DNA from: RPQJ01 sp035554635 | GTDB taxonomy: Bacteria > Pseudomonadota > Gammaproteobacteria > Steroidobacterales > Steroidobacteraceae | NCBI GenBank assembly: GCA_035554635.1 | Contig: DATMIB010000262.1 | Coordinates: 1-64,000, forward strand | DNA: 64,000 nucleotides | Reading direction: 5' to 3' | Shown: in pieces, positions 1-7,654 of the stretch | Numbering within the stretch: position 1 is the stretch's first letter | How the letters are laid out: every line of letters starts with the position of its first letter | The notes under the pieces: model-generated | Databases searched by the model: none | Told to the model about the DNA's origin: nothing | The model's input: only the letters and a program-made list of their open reading frames with translations | Translations under genes and position numbers: made by a program

Positions 1-818
1 TCGACCGGCGGCAGGTGGCCGGCGCGGATGTTGACCTGCACCGACGGCACGATCAGGTTCGGCACGTCGAGCGTCGCGTCGCGCTCGGTGCGCATGCGCA
101 CGAATGCGTCCTCGGGAATGCCGTCGCGGATGTGCATGTTCGACTCTCGTTGCGTGGCAATCGTCGTCTCGCATTGCGCCGCGCGACCGCCCGGGCAGTA
201 GTCGTGGCAGACGAACACGCGTGTCGCGGCCGGCAGCGCGTACAGTCGTTCGTTGACCGAGCGATAGAGCTCGCGCGCGTCGCCACCCGGGAAGTCGCAG
301 CGCGCGGAACCGCTGTCGGGCATGAACAGCGTGTCGCCGATGAAGACCGCATCGCCGATGCGGAAGCTCACGCTGTCGTTGGTGTGGCCCGGCGTCGAGA
401 TCACCTCGATCGCGTCGCCGCCGAGCGGCAATCGCTCGCCGTCGGCGAGCAGCCGGTCGAATTGCGCCCCGTCGGCCGCGAACTCGTCGCCGAGCCCGAA
501 GATCCGCTTGAACGTGTGCTGCACCGTGCGAATGCCGGCACCGATCGCAACGATGCCACCGAGTTCGCGCTTCAGGTGCTGTGCCGCCGAAAGATGGTCC
601 GCGTGCGCGTGCGTCTCGAGGATCCAGCGCACGTGCAGGCCTCGTTCGCGGCAATGCTGCACGACCTGGTCCGCGCTCGCCGTGCCCGTTCGGCCGGACT
701 TCCAGTCGTAATCGAGCACCGGATCGATGATCGCGGCCTCGCGCGAAGCACCACCGACGACGACATAGGTCCACGTGCCGGTGGCGGCGTGATGGAACGG
801 CGTGACTTCGGGTTGCAA
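1..818 (-). CDS. MBL-fold metallo-hydrolase, persulfide dioxygenase-like (partial)
   Basis: A partial gene whose C-terminal end lies beyond the left edge; about 272 residues are visible. I place the start at TTG (818..816) because GGAGGAG lies 5 nt upstream; there is no better ATG. The metallo-beta-lactamase metal motif THAHADH is at residues 69-75, followed by a TPGHT segment and GDTLF with a later CDFPGGDA stretch. That combination is typical of the ETHE1/Blh-like branch, iron enzymes that oxidise glutathione persulfide to sulfite. Substrate is inferred, and a generic glyoxalase-II-like hydrolase remains possible. It is followed upstream on the same strand by a GST, which fits a glutathione-linked role. 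Confidence 0.85.
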   Translation of the reverse strand, partial: MQPEVTPFHHAATGTWTYVVVGGASREAAIIDPVLDYDWKSGRTGTASADQVVQHCRERGLHVRWILETHAHADHLSAAQHLKRELGGIVAIGAGIRTVQHTFKRIFGLGDEFAADGAQFDRLLADGERLPLGGDAIEVISTPGHTNDSVSFRIGDAVFIGDTLFMPDSGSARCDFPGGDARELYRSVNERLYALPAATRVFVCHDYCPGGRAAQCETTIATQRESNMHIRDGIPEDAFVRMRTERDATLDVPNLIVPSVQVNIRAGHLPPV

Positions 819-855
819 CGACTCTCCTCCCTGATGCGCGTCGCCTGTGGCGTGC

Positions 856-1728
856 CTACGGCGACATGACGCCGCGTCGTGGCGCGGCGGCCGCGTACGA
901 ATGCGAGGTCAGCGGTGCGCCGAGCCCGGCAAGCACCTCGCGCTGCTGCGCGATCGGCGTCCGCACCTGGATCTCCTCGAACCGCTGCAGGGCCGTGAAG
1001 GCCGGCTGTGCGAGCACGCGGTCGACGTAGGCGGCGGTGCGTGGCCAGCGCTCGGCGTAGATGCGTTGGCGCGCGAAGCCAAAGTTGCGGAACTGCGTCG
1101 CGAGCGAAATATCGGCGAGACCGAGGCCCGGTGCGTCGAACAGGAAGCCCGCAGCGGGGACCTGCGTCTCGAGGTAGTCGAGCACGAGCGGCACGTCCTC
1201 GCGCATCGTGCGCGCGATGCCCTCGAGGTCGCGCGGCTGGCCCCAGATGCCCGGCTCGAGCACAGCCTTGTTGAAGAGCCGCCAGATGAGCACGTCCGCC
1301 ATGCGCGTGTCGGCGTACTCCTCGAGCCAGCGCGCTCGCGCGCGATCGGCGACGTCGGCCGGGTAGAGCGGGTAACGGTCGGGATAGCGGTCTTCGAGGT
1401 ACTGCACGATCACGCTCGAATCGCTGAGCGTGACACGGTCGTCGAGCAGCACCGGCACGCGGCGCAGCGGGCTCAGCTGCGAGAACGCATCGTCGCCGAA
1501 GAACGGCACGATCGGATCGATGCGGTAGTGGAGCTGCTTCAGCTCGAGGCAGACCAGCACCTTGCGCACGAACGGCGAGACGTAGCTGCCGATGACGGTG
1601 AGCGGAGCATGGCCCTCACCCGCGCTGCGCGCGACCTCTCCCACGATGGTGGGAGAGGTGGAAGAGCCCTCACCCGCGCTGCGCGCGACCTCTCCCACCG
1701 TGGCGGGAGAGGTGGGCGAAGTGGTCAC
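856..1728 (-). CDS. glutathione S-transferase family protein
   Basis: A 290-residue cytosolic GST-like protein: thioredoxin-fold N-terminal domain (from about residue 42, with the SPFVRKV segment and the cis-Pro motif RVPVL and DSSVI glutathione-contact region) and an all-helical C-terminal domain. The start is GTG at 1728, which overlaps the ubiK stop in a GTGA junction, so it is probably translationally coupled to ubiK. The first roughly 39 residues are encoded by two copies of a 54-bp repeat of intergenic type (1613-1720), giving a repeated GEVARSAGEG peptide that has no place in the GST fold. The only other in-frame starts are GTGs inside the repeats. Substrate unknown. Confidence 0.85.
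   Translation of the reverse strand: MTTSPTSPATVGEVARSAGEGSSTSPTIVGEVARSAGEGHAPLTVIGSYVSPFVRKVLVCLELKQLHYRIDPIVPFFGDDAFSQLSPLRRVPVLLDDRVTLSDSSVIVQYLEDRYPDRYPLYPADVADRARARWLEEYADTRMADVLIWRLFNKAVLEPGIWGQPRDLEGIARTMREDVPLVLDYLETQVPAAGFLFDAPGLGLADISLATQFRNFGFARQRIYAERWPRTAAYVDRVLAQPAFTALQRFEEIQVRTPIAQQREVLAGLGAPLTSHSYAAAAPRRGVMSP
1613..1720. repeat. two tandem 54-bp copies of a REP-like element
   Basis: Units at 1613-1666 and 1667-1720 each begin CCCTCACCCGCGCTGCGCGC, continue ACCTCTCCCAC and end with the complementary GTGGGAGAGGT, so each holds a short hairpin. The unit is 54 bp, a multiple of three, so the tandem copy keeps the GST frame open. A third, diverged copy lies at 61770-61816. CCCTCACCC...GGGAGAGG elements are common between genes of many proteobacteria; here they are inside a reading frame. 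Confidence 0.85.
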
Positions 1729-1982
1729 GCCCCGCCCGCGGCCGGTTGCTCGAGTTCGGCCAGGCGACGCTCGAGCGCGTTGAGCTTTTCGCGCGTGCGC
1801 TTGAGCACGGCGCTCTGCACGTCGAACTCCTCGCGCGTGACGAGGTCGAGCCGGGCGAGCTGCGACTGCAGCACGCCCTTGAAGCTCTGCTCGAGGTCGC
1901 GTCGCAGCGCGACGAGGTTTTCGGGGACTGCACCGGCGAGGCGGCGCGCCAGGTCGTCGATCAGGCGGGGGTCGAATGCCAT
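1725..1982 (-). CDS. ubiK: ubiquinone biosynthesis accessory factor UbiK
   Basis: An 85-residue protein of the BMFP/YqiC family. UbiK partners UbiJ and helps organise the soluble complex of ubiquinone-modifying enzymes. The sequence shows an amphipathic N-terminal segment (DPRLIDDLARRL), a middle stretch and a long C-terminal coiled coil (about residues 55-80, KRTREKLNALERRLAELE), as in the family. ATG at 1982 begins MAFDPRLID, the family's usual start. A TACACT -10-like hexamer (2021..2016) would put the 5' leader across a heptad repeat, and no Shine-Dalgarno is visible. The stop overlaps the GST start. The other ubi genes of the window (ubiE, ubiJ, ubiB) are 19 kb away. Confidence 0.92.
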   Translation of the reverse strand: MAFDPRLIDDLARRLAGAVPENLVALRRDLEQSFKGVLQSQLARLDLVTREEFDVQSAVLKRTREKLNALERRLAELEQPAAGGA

Positions 1983-1985
1983 GGG

Positions 1986-2020
1986 AAGGTGATCGGTGGT
2001 CGGTGGTTGGCGGCTAGTGT
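1986..2020. repeat. heptad-phased repeat, GGTGGTC flavour (locus E)
   Basis: Reading the + strand from 1987, the sequence falls into seven-base units GGTGATC, GGTGGTC, GGTGGTT, GGCGGCT and a last AGTGTAA. It resembles the heptads at 43492. It fills the predicted 5' leader of ubiK. The core GTCGGAGGCGC of the other loci is absent here. Confidence 0.5.
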
Positions 2021-2137
2021 AAGCCACGGCGAAAGCTGCGCTCCGTCCTGATGCGACCCCGCAGCACCGCGCCCCATCGTGGTGCGGCAGCCTGGCCCGG
2101 TTCGCCACAAACGCCGGGGCCGTGCGGTGCAAAAGCG

Positions 2138-2153
2138 TGGCACGGTTTCTGCA
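2138..2153 (+). promoter_or_regulatory. sigma-54 (RpoN) -24/-12 promoter of glnK-amtB
   Basis: TGGCACGGTTTCTGCA matches the consensus TGGCACG-N4-TTGCA with one mismatch; the invariant GG (2139-2140) and GC (2151-2152) are separated by exactly 10 nt. Transcription would start near 2164, about 40 nt before glnK. glnK-amtB operons are classically NtrC/RpoN controlled, so position and context agree. Possible NtrC half-sites (GCACC at 2064, GGTGC at 2081) lie at enhancer distance but are too far apart for a canonical dimer site. Confidence 0.75.
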
Positions 2154-2205
2154 TTGCAGCTCCCGACGCTGAGCGCAGCCACGCGCCGCCGAGGGAGACC
2201 CGCGA

Positions 2206-2544
2206 ATGAAGCTGATCACGGCCGTCATCAAGCCGTTCAAGCTCGATGAAGTGCGGCAGGCCATCGCCGACATCGGCGTGCAGGGCGTCACCGTGACCGA
2301 AGTGCAGGGCTTCGGTCGCCAGCGCGGCCACACCGAGCTGTATCGCGGCGCCGAGTATCGCGTCGACTTCCTGCCCAAGACCAAGGTCGAGATCGCCGTC
2401 GACGACACGATCGCCGAGCAGGTCATCGAGGCCGTCACCAACGTCGCCCGCACCGGAAAGATCGGCGACGGGAAGATCTTCGTCACCCAGATCGACCAGG
2501 CCGTGCGGATCCGCACGGGCGAGGCCGGTGCGGAAGCCGTCTAG
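2206..2544 (+). CDS. glnK: nitrogen regulatory protein P-II, GlnK
   Basis: A 112-residue P-II trimer subunit, the usual family length. It senses 2-oxoglutarate and ATP/ADP and, when unmodified, plugs the AmtB channel. The start MKLITAVIKPFKLDEVR, the T-loop with uridylylation site Tyr51 (RGAEYRVDF) and the C-terminal TGKIGDGKIF nucleotide-binding segment are all intact. A GAGGGAGA Shine-Dalgarno precedes ATG 2206. It is named GlnK rather than GlnB because amtB follows after 67 nt and a sigma-54 promoter precedes it. Confidence 0.96.
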   Translation: MKLITAVIKPFKLDEVRQAIADIGVQGVTVTEVQGFGRQRGHTELYRGAEYRVDFLPKTKVEIAVDDTIAEQVIEAVTNVARTGKIGDGKIFVTQIDQAVRIRTGEAGAEAV

Positions 2545-2611
2545 CCGCACCGCCGCTGACCTGCATCCACCACAGACGACCGCCTTGCTTTCATCGACAG
2601 GAGAACAACCA

Positions 2612-4021
2612 GTGAAGATGCTGACTGCCGCGCCCGGCCGCCCCTGGGCCGCCATCGCGCTCGCACTGGGCGCCGCGCTCGCGCCCACCCTCGGATTCGC
2701 CCAGGACACGCCCGTACCGGACAAGGGCGACACGGCCTGGATGCTGACCGCGACGACGCTGGTCATCCTCATGACGATCCCGGGGCTCGCGCTGTTCTAC
2801 GCGGGCATGGCCCGCTCGAAGAACGTACTGTCGCTGCTGATGCAGGTCTTCATGACCTTCTGCCTCATGGCGCTGCTGTGGGCCATCTACGGCTACAGCC
2901 TCGCGTTCACGCAGGGCTCGACGCCTTTCATCGGCGGCTTCGACCGGCTGTTCCTGAGCGGCCTCACGACGAGCTCGGTCGCGGCGACGTTCAGCAAGGG
3001 CGTCTACCTGCCGGAGTACACCTGGTTCATCTTCCAGTGCACGTTCGCCTGCATCACGCCGGCGCTGATCGTCGGCGCCTTCGCCGAACGCATCAAGTTC
3101 AGCGCGGTGCTGCTGTTCATCGTGATCTGGTTCACGGCGGCCTACCTGCCGATGGCGCACATGGTCTGGTGGTGGGCGGGCCCCGACGCCTACACCGACG
3201 CCGATGCGGCCGCGGCGGCCACGGCGACGGCGGGCTTCCTGTTCCAGAAGGGCGCGCTCGACTTCGCGGGCGGCACGGTCGTGCACATCAACGCGGGCAT
3301 CGCGGGCCTGGTCGGCGCGCTGATGCTCGGCAAGCGCATCGGCTACGGCCAGACGGCCATGCCTCCGCACAACCTGCCGATGGTCATGATCGGCGCCTCG
3401 CTGCTGTGGGTCGGCTGGTTCGGCTTCAACGTGGGCTCGGGCCTCGAGGCCAACGGCTTCACGAGCATGGTGTTCGCCAACACGATCCTCGCGACGGCGG
3501 CGGCCGCGCTCGCCTGGTCGTTCGCCGAGTGGATTCACCGCGGCACGCCGACGATGCTCGGCGGCGCCTCGGGGGCCGTCGCCGGCCTCGTCGCGATCAC
3601 GCCGGCTTGCGGCTGGGTCGGCCCGATGGGTGCGATCGCGATCGGCGTCATCGCCGGCCTGCTCTGCCTGGTCGCGGTCGCCTGGCTCAAGAACAAGCTC
3701 GGCTACGACGACTCGCTCGACGTGTTCGGCGTCCACGGCGTCGGCGGCATCGTCGGCGCGCTGCTGACGGCGGTGTTCTGCAACCCCGCGCTCGGCGGCA
3801 CCGGCGTCTACGACTACGTCGCCGACGCGGTCGCGTCGTACGACACGTTCGCGCAGCTGAAGGCGCAGCTCTGGGGCGTCGTGGTCGCGATCGTCTGGTC
3901 GGGCGTCGTCGCGGCGGTCGCCTTCAAGGTCGTCGACCTGGTGGTCGGCCTGCGAGTCAGCGAGGAAGCCGAGCGCGAGGGCCTGGACACGGTCTCGCAC
4001 GGCGAGCGCGCGTACAACTGA
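2612..4021 (+). CDS. amtB: ammonium transporter AmtB
   Basis: A 469-residue inner-membrane ammonium channel of the Amt/Rh family, with about 11 transmembrane helices after a cleavable signal peptide (probable cut after GFA, near residue 30). The conserved pore histidines are seen in VVHINAG and FGVHGVGG, and the signature region GALDFAGGTVVHINAG is intact. I choose GTG 2612 because AGGAGA ends 7 nt upstream; an ATG two codons later is too far from it, and the frame is open further upstream without a ribosome site. It is cotranscribed with glnK and closed by the terminator at 4079. Confidence 0.95.
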   Translation: MKMLTAAPGRPWAAIALALGAALAPTLGFAQDTPVPDKGDTAWMLTATTLVILMTIPGLALFYAGMARSKNVLSLLMQVFMTFCLMALLWAIYGYSLAFTQGSTPFIGGFDRLFLSGLTTSSVAATFSKGVYLPEYTWFIFQCTFACITPALIVGAFAERIKFSAVLLFIVIWFTAAYLPMAHMVWWWAGPDAYTDADAAAAATATAGFLFQKGALDFAGGTVVHINAGIAGLVGALMLGKRIGYGQTAMPPHNLPMVMIGASLLWVGWFGFNVGSGLEANGFTSMVFANTILATAAAALAWSFAEWIHRGTPTMLGGASGAVAGLVAITPACGWVGPMGAIAIGVIAGLLCLVAVAWLKNKLGYDDSLDVFGVHGVGGIVGALLTAVFCNPALGGTGVYDYVADAVASYDTFAQLKAQLWGVVVAIVWSGVVAAVAFKVVDLVVGLRVSEEAEREGLDTVSHGERAYN

Positions 4022-4078
4022 TCCACGGTGTCTGTGGAGGGCGGCCGGTTCCTGGTCCGGTCGTCTTCTCCCCCACTT

Positions 4079-4107
4079 GCGGGCACTTCGGTGCCCGCTT
4101 TTTTTTT
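4079..4107 (+). terminator. rho-independent terminator of glnK-amtB
   Basis: Perfect 8-bp stem GCGGGCAC / GTGCCCGC around a TTCG tetraloop, followed by nine T residues. This is the clearest intrinsic terminator in the window. Confidence 0.93.
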
Positions 4108-4150
4108 GCGCCAGATCCTTGAACCACGGCCGGTTTTCGGGCCGGCCGGC

Positions 4151-4178
4151 TTGGGCAGAATGGGACGACTGCTAGACT
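4151..4178 (+). promoter_or_regulatory. candidate sigma-70 promoter for the DUF4124 gene
   Basis: TTGGGC (4151-4156) and TAGACT (4173-4178) are spaced by 16 nt and lie 52 nt before ATG 4230, after the amtB terminator, so a new promoter is needed here. Both hexamers are imperfect. Confidence 0.4.
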
Positions 4179-4229
4179 CGGTCGGTCGAGTCCAGCACCG
4201 GCCGTCAACGCTTCCCCGGGAGCCTGTCC

Positions 4230-4697
4230 ATGTCACGCACCGCCATCGCCGTCCTCGCCCTCGCCGGGCTGCTGAGCGCCACGACCGTCATGGCGGAAGT
4301 GTTCGTCACCAAGGACGCGCAGGGCCGGCCGATCTACACGGACCGCCCCGAAAAGCTGCCGGCCGAGAAGATGAACGTCGCGACCAAGCGCACGGATGTC
4401 ATCGAGGTGCAGAACCGCTACGTGCAGCAGCAAAAGGCCAGCAACGAAGCGAACCGGGCCGCCGCCGACACCGCACGACAGACTGCAGCGTCGAAGCAGG
4501 CCGCCCAGTCGACGGCGGCCGACAAGGCCAAGCGCTGCGAGGAGGCCCGGGACCGTTACTCGAAGGTCATGACCTCGCAGCGGCTCTACGAACAGGGACC
4601 GACGCCGGACGACCGCCGCTACCTGAGCTCCGAGGAAATCGACGCCACCCGCGTGAACGCCAAGCAGGTGATGGACGAATTCTGTTCGGGGCAATAA
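4230..4697 (+). CDS. DUF4124 domain-containing exported protein
   Basis: A 155-residue protein with a signal peptide (residues 1-22, cut after VMA) followed by the DUF4124 motif FVTKDAQGRPIYTDRPEKLP, a small beta-structured domain common in gammaproteobacterial periplasmic proteins. The rest is polar and helical, rich in Ala, Gln and Lys (about residues 60-105), probably a coiled coil, with two cysteines (in KRCEEARD and EFCSGQ) that could form a disulfide. Function unknown. It stands alone between the amtB terminator and the dehydrogenase gene. Confidence 0.8.
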   Translation: MSRTAIAVLALAGLLSATTVMAEVFVTKDAQGRPIYTDRPEKLPAEKMNVATKRTDVIEVQNRYVQQQKASNEANRAAADTARQTAASKQAAQSTAADKAKRCEEARDRYSKVMTSQRLYEQGPTPDDRRYLSSEEIDATRVNAKQVMDEFCSGQ

Positions 4698-4793
4698 CGG
4701 CTCGAGCACCGCGGCGACGTCCCCGCCGGGGCTCGGGATGCGACAATGCGCACCCGGTCGAACGGGTCGACCGCCTTTCCGGGTGAGTACAAG

Positions 4794-5699
4794 GTGACGC
4801 AACTCAGGGCTGGATTCGCCGGTCTCGGCGCGATGGGCCGCGGCATGGCCCGCAACCTTCACAAGGCGGGGCTCCTGCAGGCCGTCTGGAATCGCACGAC
4901 CGGCCGCGCGCACGAACTCGCCGCCGAACTGCAGGCGAGCGCCAGCGCGGACCTCGCTGCGCTCGCCCGCGACTGCGACGTGGTCGTGCTCTGCGTCTCC
5001 GCCGACGCGGACGTCCTCGCCGTCGTCGATGGGCTGCTGCCGGGCCTGCGCCCCGGCGCTCTGGTCATCGATTGCTCCACCGTCAGTGCCGACACCGCGC
5101 GCGAAGCAGCGCGACGGGTGGCGAGCCGCGACGCTGCCTTCCTCGACGCCCCCGTCAGCGGCGGCGTCGAAGGTGCCCGCGACGGCACGCTCGCGATCAT
5201 GGTCGGCGGCCCCGCCGACGCGTTCGAACGCGCGCAACCCGTGCTGCAGGCGATGGGTCGCACGGTCACGCACTTCGGCGCGAACGGCGCCGGCCAAGCC
5301 GCCAAGGCGACCAACCAGATCATGTGCGCGGGCGTCATCCAGGCGGTCGCCGAGGCGATGGCCTTCGCGAAGGCACAAGGCCTGCCGCTGCCGCAGCTGA
5401 TCGAGACGCTCGGCAAGGGCGCGGGTTCGAGCTGGTACTTCGTCCACCGCGCGCCCAACATCGTGCGCGACGCCTACCCGGCCGGCTTCCGCGTGCGACT
5501 GCACGAGAAGGACCTGCGGATCTGCCACGACATGGCCGCCCGTTTCGGCGTCCAACTGCCGGTGGTCGAGACGACGCTGGCGCAGTACGCCGAACTGGTC
5601 GCGCAGGGGCACGGCGACGAGGACATTTCGGTGCTGTTCCGCCTCAAGGACGCGCTGTTCGCGGCCGGTGGCGGCGCCGACGCGACCCGCGAGGCATGA
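4794..5699 (+). CDS. NAD(P)-dependent beta-hydroxyacid dehydrogenase family protein
   Basis: A 301-residue member of the 3-hydroxyisobutyrate/tartronate semialdehyde reductase family. The Rossmann motif GLGAMG is at the N terminus, the substrate motif DAPVSGGVEGA in the middle, and the catalytic Lys in GAGQAAKATNQ. GTG 4794 is preferred over the upstream ATG 4746: an extended -10-like TGCGACAAT covers that ATG, and GGTGAG sits upstream of the GTG. The exact substrate is not readable from sequence. The stop overlaps the next start (ATGA), so the dehydrogenase is coupled to the algZ-type kinase, an unusual pairing that may only reflect gene packing. Confidence 0.85.
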   Translation: MTQLRAGFAGLGAMGRGMARNLHKAGLLQAVWNRTTGRAHELAAELQASASADLAALARDCDVVVLCVSADADVLAVVDGLLPGLRPGALVIDCSTVSADTAREAARRVASRDAAFLDAPVSGGVEGARDGTLAIMVGGPADAFERAQPVLQAMGRTVTHFGANGAGQAAKATNQIMCAGVIQAVAEAMAFAKAQGLPLPQLIETLGKGAGSSWYFVHRAPNIVRDAYPAGFRVRLHEKDLRICHDMAARFGVQLPVVETTLAQYAELVAQGHGDEDISVLFRLKDALFAAGGGADATREA

Positions 5700-6841
5700 C
5701 CGAGCCGGCGTCCGCATCGCGACGGGGCGCCGAGCGCGATTATTTCTTCCTGCCTGACTTCTGCGAGCCGCCCGCCGTGCTCGCGATCGTGCTGATCGCG
5801 GCGCTGCTCGGGTTCGTGCTCGCGCTCGCACGCACCGCGACCGGCGGCCACTTCTGGCTCGACCTCGCCCGCACCTCGGCTTTCCTCTGGTGGGCCGGGT
5901 TGCTCTGCGCAGCGATCCTCTGCCGCGCGCGACCGGCCCTGGCGCGACTGCCGGTCGGCCCGGCGATCGCCTGGTCGCTCGGCATCATGGTCGGGACGGT
6001 CGCGCTGCTGTCCGAGGCCGTCTACCAGAGCGGTCGCTGGTGGATGCGCCACTACGGCGAACCCTCCGGGATGTTTCCCGACGCTCACGCCGGTTTCGTG
6101 CTGCCGAACGTGCTGATCGCCACCATCGTGGGCTCGCTCGCGCTGCGCTATTTCTACGTCTCGCAGCAGTGGCGGCGTTCGGTCGAACTCGAAGCGCGCG
6201 CCCGCCTGCACGCCCTGCAGGCCCGCATCCGGCCGCACTTCCTGTTCAACAGCATGAACACGATCGCCGCCCTGACGCGCAGCGATGCGGCGCGGGCGGA
6301 GGAGGCGATCGAGGATCTCGCCGACCTGTTCCGCGCCAGCCTCGGCGACGCCCGTGCGCATATCCCGCTGCGCGAGGAAATCGAGATCGCACGGACCTAC
6401 CAGCGCATCGAGCAGCTGCGCCTCGGCGAGCGCCTGGTCGTCCGCTGGGACGTGGCGACGTTGCCGGCACACGCGATCGTGCCCAGCCTGCTGCTGCAGC
6501 CGCTGCTCGAGAACGCGATTGGCCACGGGATCGAGCCGCTGCCGGGGGGCGGCACGGTCGTGATCCGCGGTTGGCAGGACGAGGAAACGCTCGTGCTGGA
6601 GGTCACCAACCCGGTCGCGCCGGGGCAACCGGCCAGACCGCCGCGCAGGGGCAACCGCATGGCGCTCGACAACATCCGCGAGCGGCTCGAACTGGCCTTC
6701 CAGGGCCGCGCCTCGGTCGAGGTGCATGCGACCGATGAACTCTATGCCGTGCGGCTGCGGTTCCCGCGCATCGCCGAGGACGGCGGCGCCGAGACGGTCG
6801 GGGCCGAGGCGACCGACGGCCTCGTGGCCCGGGTGTCGTGA
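5696..6841 (+). CDS. algZ: LytS/AlgZ-type sensor histidine kinase
   Basis: A 381-residue membrane kinase: four or so hydrophobic helices in residues 25-155, a His_kinase domain with the phosphoacceptor His181 in RPHFLFNSMNTI, and a degenerate HATPase_c domain with the N-box LLENAIGHGIEP. The family lacks the usual HPK1 H-box and pairs with LytTR regulators, and the next gene is one. In Pseudomonas the equivalent AlgZ/FimS with AlgR controls alginate and twitching motility. The order algZ-algR-hemC-hemD is preserved here. Translation is coupled on both sides by 4-nt overlaps. Confidence 0.9.
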   Translation: MTEPASASRRGAERDYFFLPDFCEPPAVLAIVLIAALLGFVLALARTATGGHFWLDLARTSAFLWWAGLLCAAILCRARPALARLPVGPAIAWSLGIMVGTVALLSEAVYQSGRWWMRHYGEPSGMFPDAHAGFVLPNVLIATIVGSLALRYFYVSQQWRRSVELEARARLHALQARIRPHFLFNSMNTIAALTRSDAARAEEAIEDLADLFRASLGDARAHIPLREEIEIARTYQRIEQLRLGERLVVRWDVATLPAHAIVPSLLLQPLLENAIGHGIEPLPGGGTVVIRGWQDEETLVLEVTNPVAPGQPARPPRRGNRMALDNIRERLELAFQGRASVEVHATDELYAVRLRFPRIAEDGGAETVGAEATDGLVARVS

Positions 6842-7650
6842 CAGCCGGGCTCGTCCATCGGACAATCCCGCCGCGCATGGACGAAGCCGCCACCCCGCCC
6901 CCACCCGACCAGCTGAGAGCGCTCATCGTCGACGACGAGGCGCCCGCACGCGAGCGCTTGCGACGCCTGCTCGAGGAGCTGGCCGACGTCGCCGTGGTCG
7001 GCGAGGCCACCAACGGCGCCGAGGCGCTGGACCGCTGTGCGGCACTCGACCCGGACGTCGTGCTGCTGGACGTGCGCATGCCCGGCATGGACGGGATCGA
7101 GGCCGCCCGTCACCTCGGCGCGCTCGACGAGCCACCCGCCGTGATCTTCACCACGGCCTACGACGAATACGCGCTCGCGGCGTTCGAGACGCAGGCCGTC
7201 GGCTACCTGCTCAAGCCGGTGCGACGCGAAAAACTGGCGCGGGCGCTGCGACAGGCGGCCCGCGTGGCCGGGCCGCAACTGGCGCGGCTCGCCGAGCAGT
7301 CGCAGCTCGGCAAGCGTCGCGCCCAGATCTGTGCGCGTCTCGGCGAGCAGCTCAAGCTCGTGCCCGTGGCAGACGTCTACTACTTCGGCGCGGACCAGAA
7401 GTACGTGACCGTGCGTCACCGCGGCGGCGCGGAACTGATCGACGAGACACTGCGCGCGCTGGAAGACGAGTTCGCGCCGGACTTCATCCGCATCCATCGC
7501 AACACGCTGGTCGCGCGCCACCACGTCGCCGCGGTCGAGCGCAACGGCGACGGGCAGCTCGTGATCCGGCTCAAGGAGTGCGACGACGTGCTGCCGGTGA
7601 GCCGGCGGCACGCGGCCGAAGCACTGCGCCAGATCCGCACGGGACATTGA
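6838..7650 (+). CDS. algR: LytTR-family response regulator, AlgR type
   Basis: A 270-residue response regulator: receiver domain from about residue 27 with acidic pair Asp32-Asp33, phosphoacceptor Asp78 (LLDVRMPGMDG), and Lys in LLKPV, then a C-terminal LytTR DNA-binding domain (about residues 165-268, with DVYYFGADQKYV and FIRIHRNTLV). GTG 6838 overlaps the algZ stop (GTGA); a downstream ATG at 6877 would also give an intact receiver. It acts with the upstream kinase. Targets are not visible here. Confidence 0.9.
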   Translation: MTAGLVHRTIPPRMDEAATPPPPDQLRALIVDDEAPARERLRRLLEELADVAVVGEATNGAEALDRCAALDPDVVLLDVRMPGMDGIEAARHLGALDEPPAVIFTTAYDEYALAAFETQAVGYLLKPVRREKLARALRQAARVAGPQLARLAEQSQLGKRRAQICARLGEQLKLVPVADVYYFGADQKYVTVRHRGGAELIDETLRALEDEFAPDFIRIHRNTLVARHHVAAVERNGDGQLVIRLKECDDVLPVSRRHAAEALRQIRTGH

Positions 7651-7654
7651 AACC

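Noticed and set aside
2591..4000. A 469-codon open frame antisense to amtB
   Set aside because: The sense strand encodes a complete AmtB; the antisense product is a low-complexity, charged shadow with no motif.
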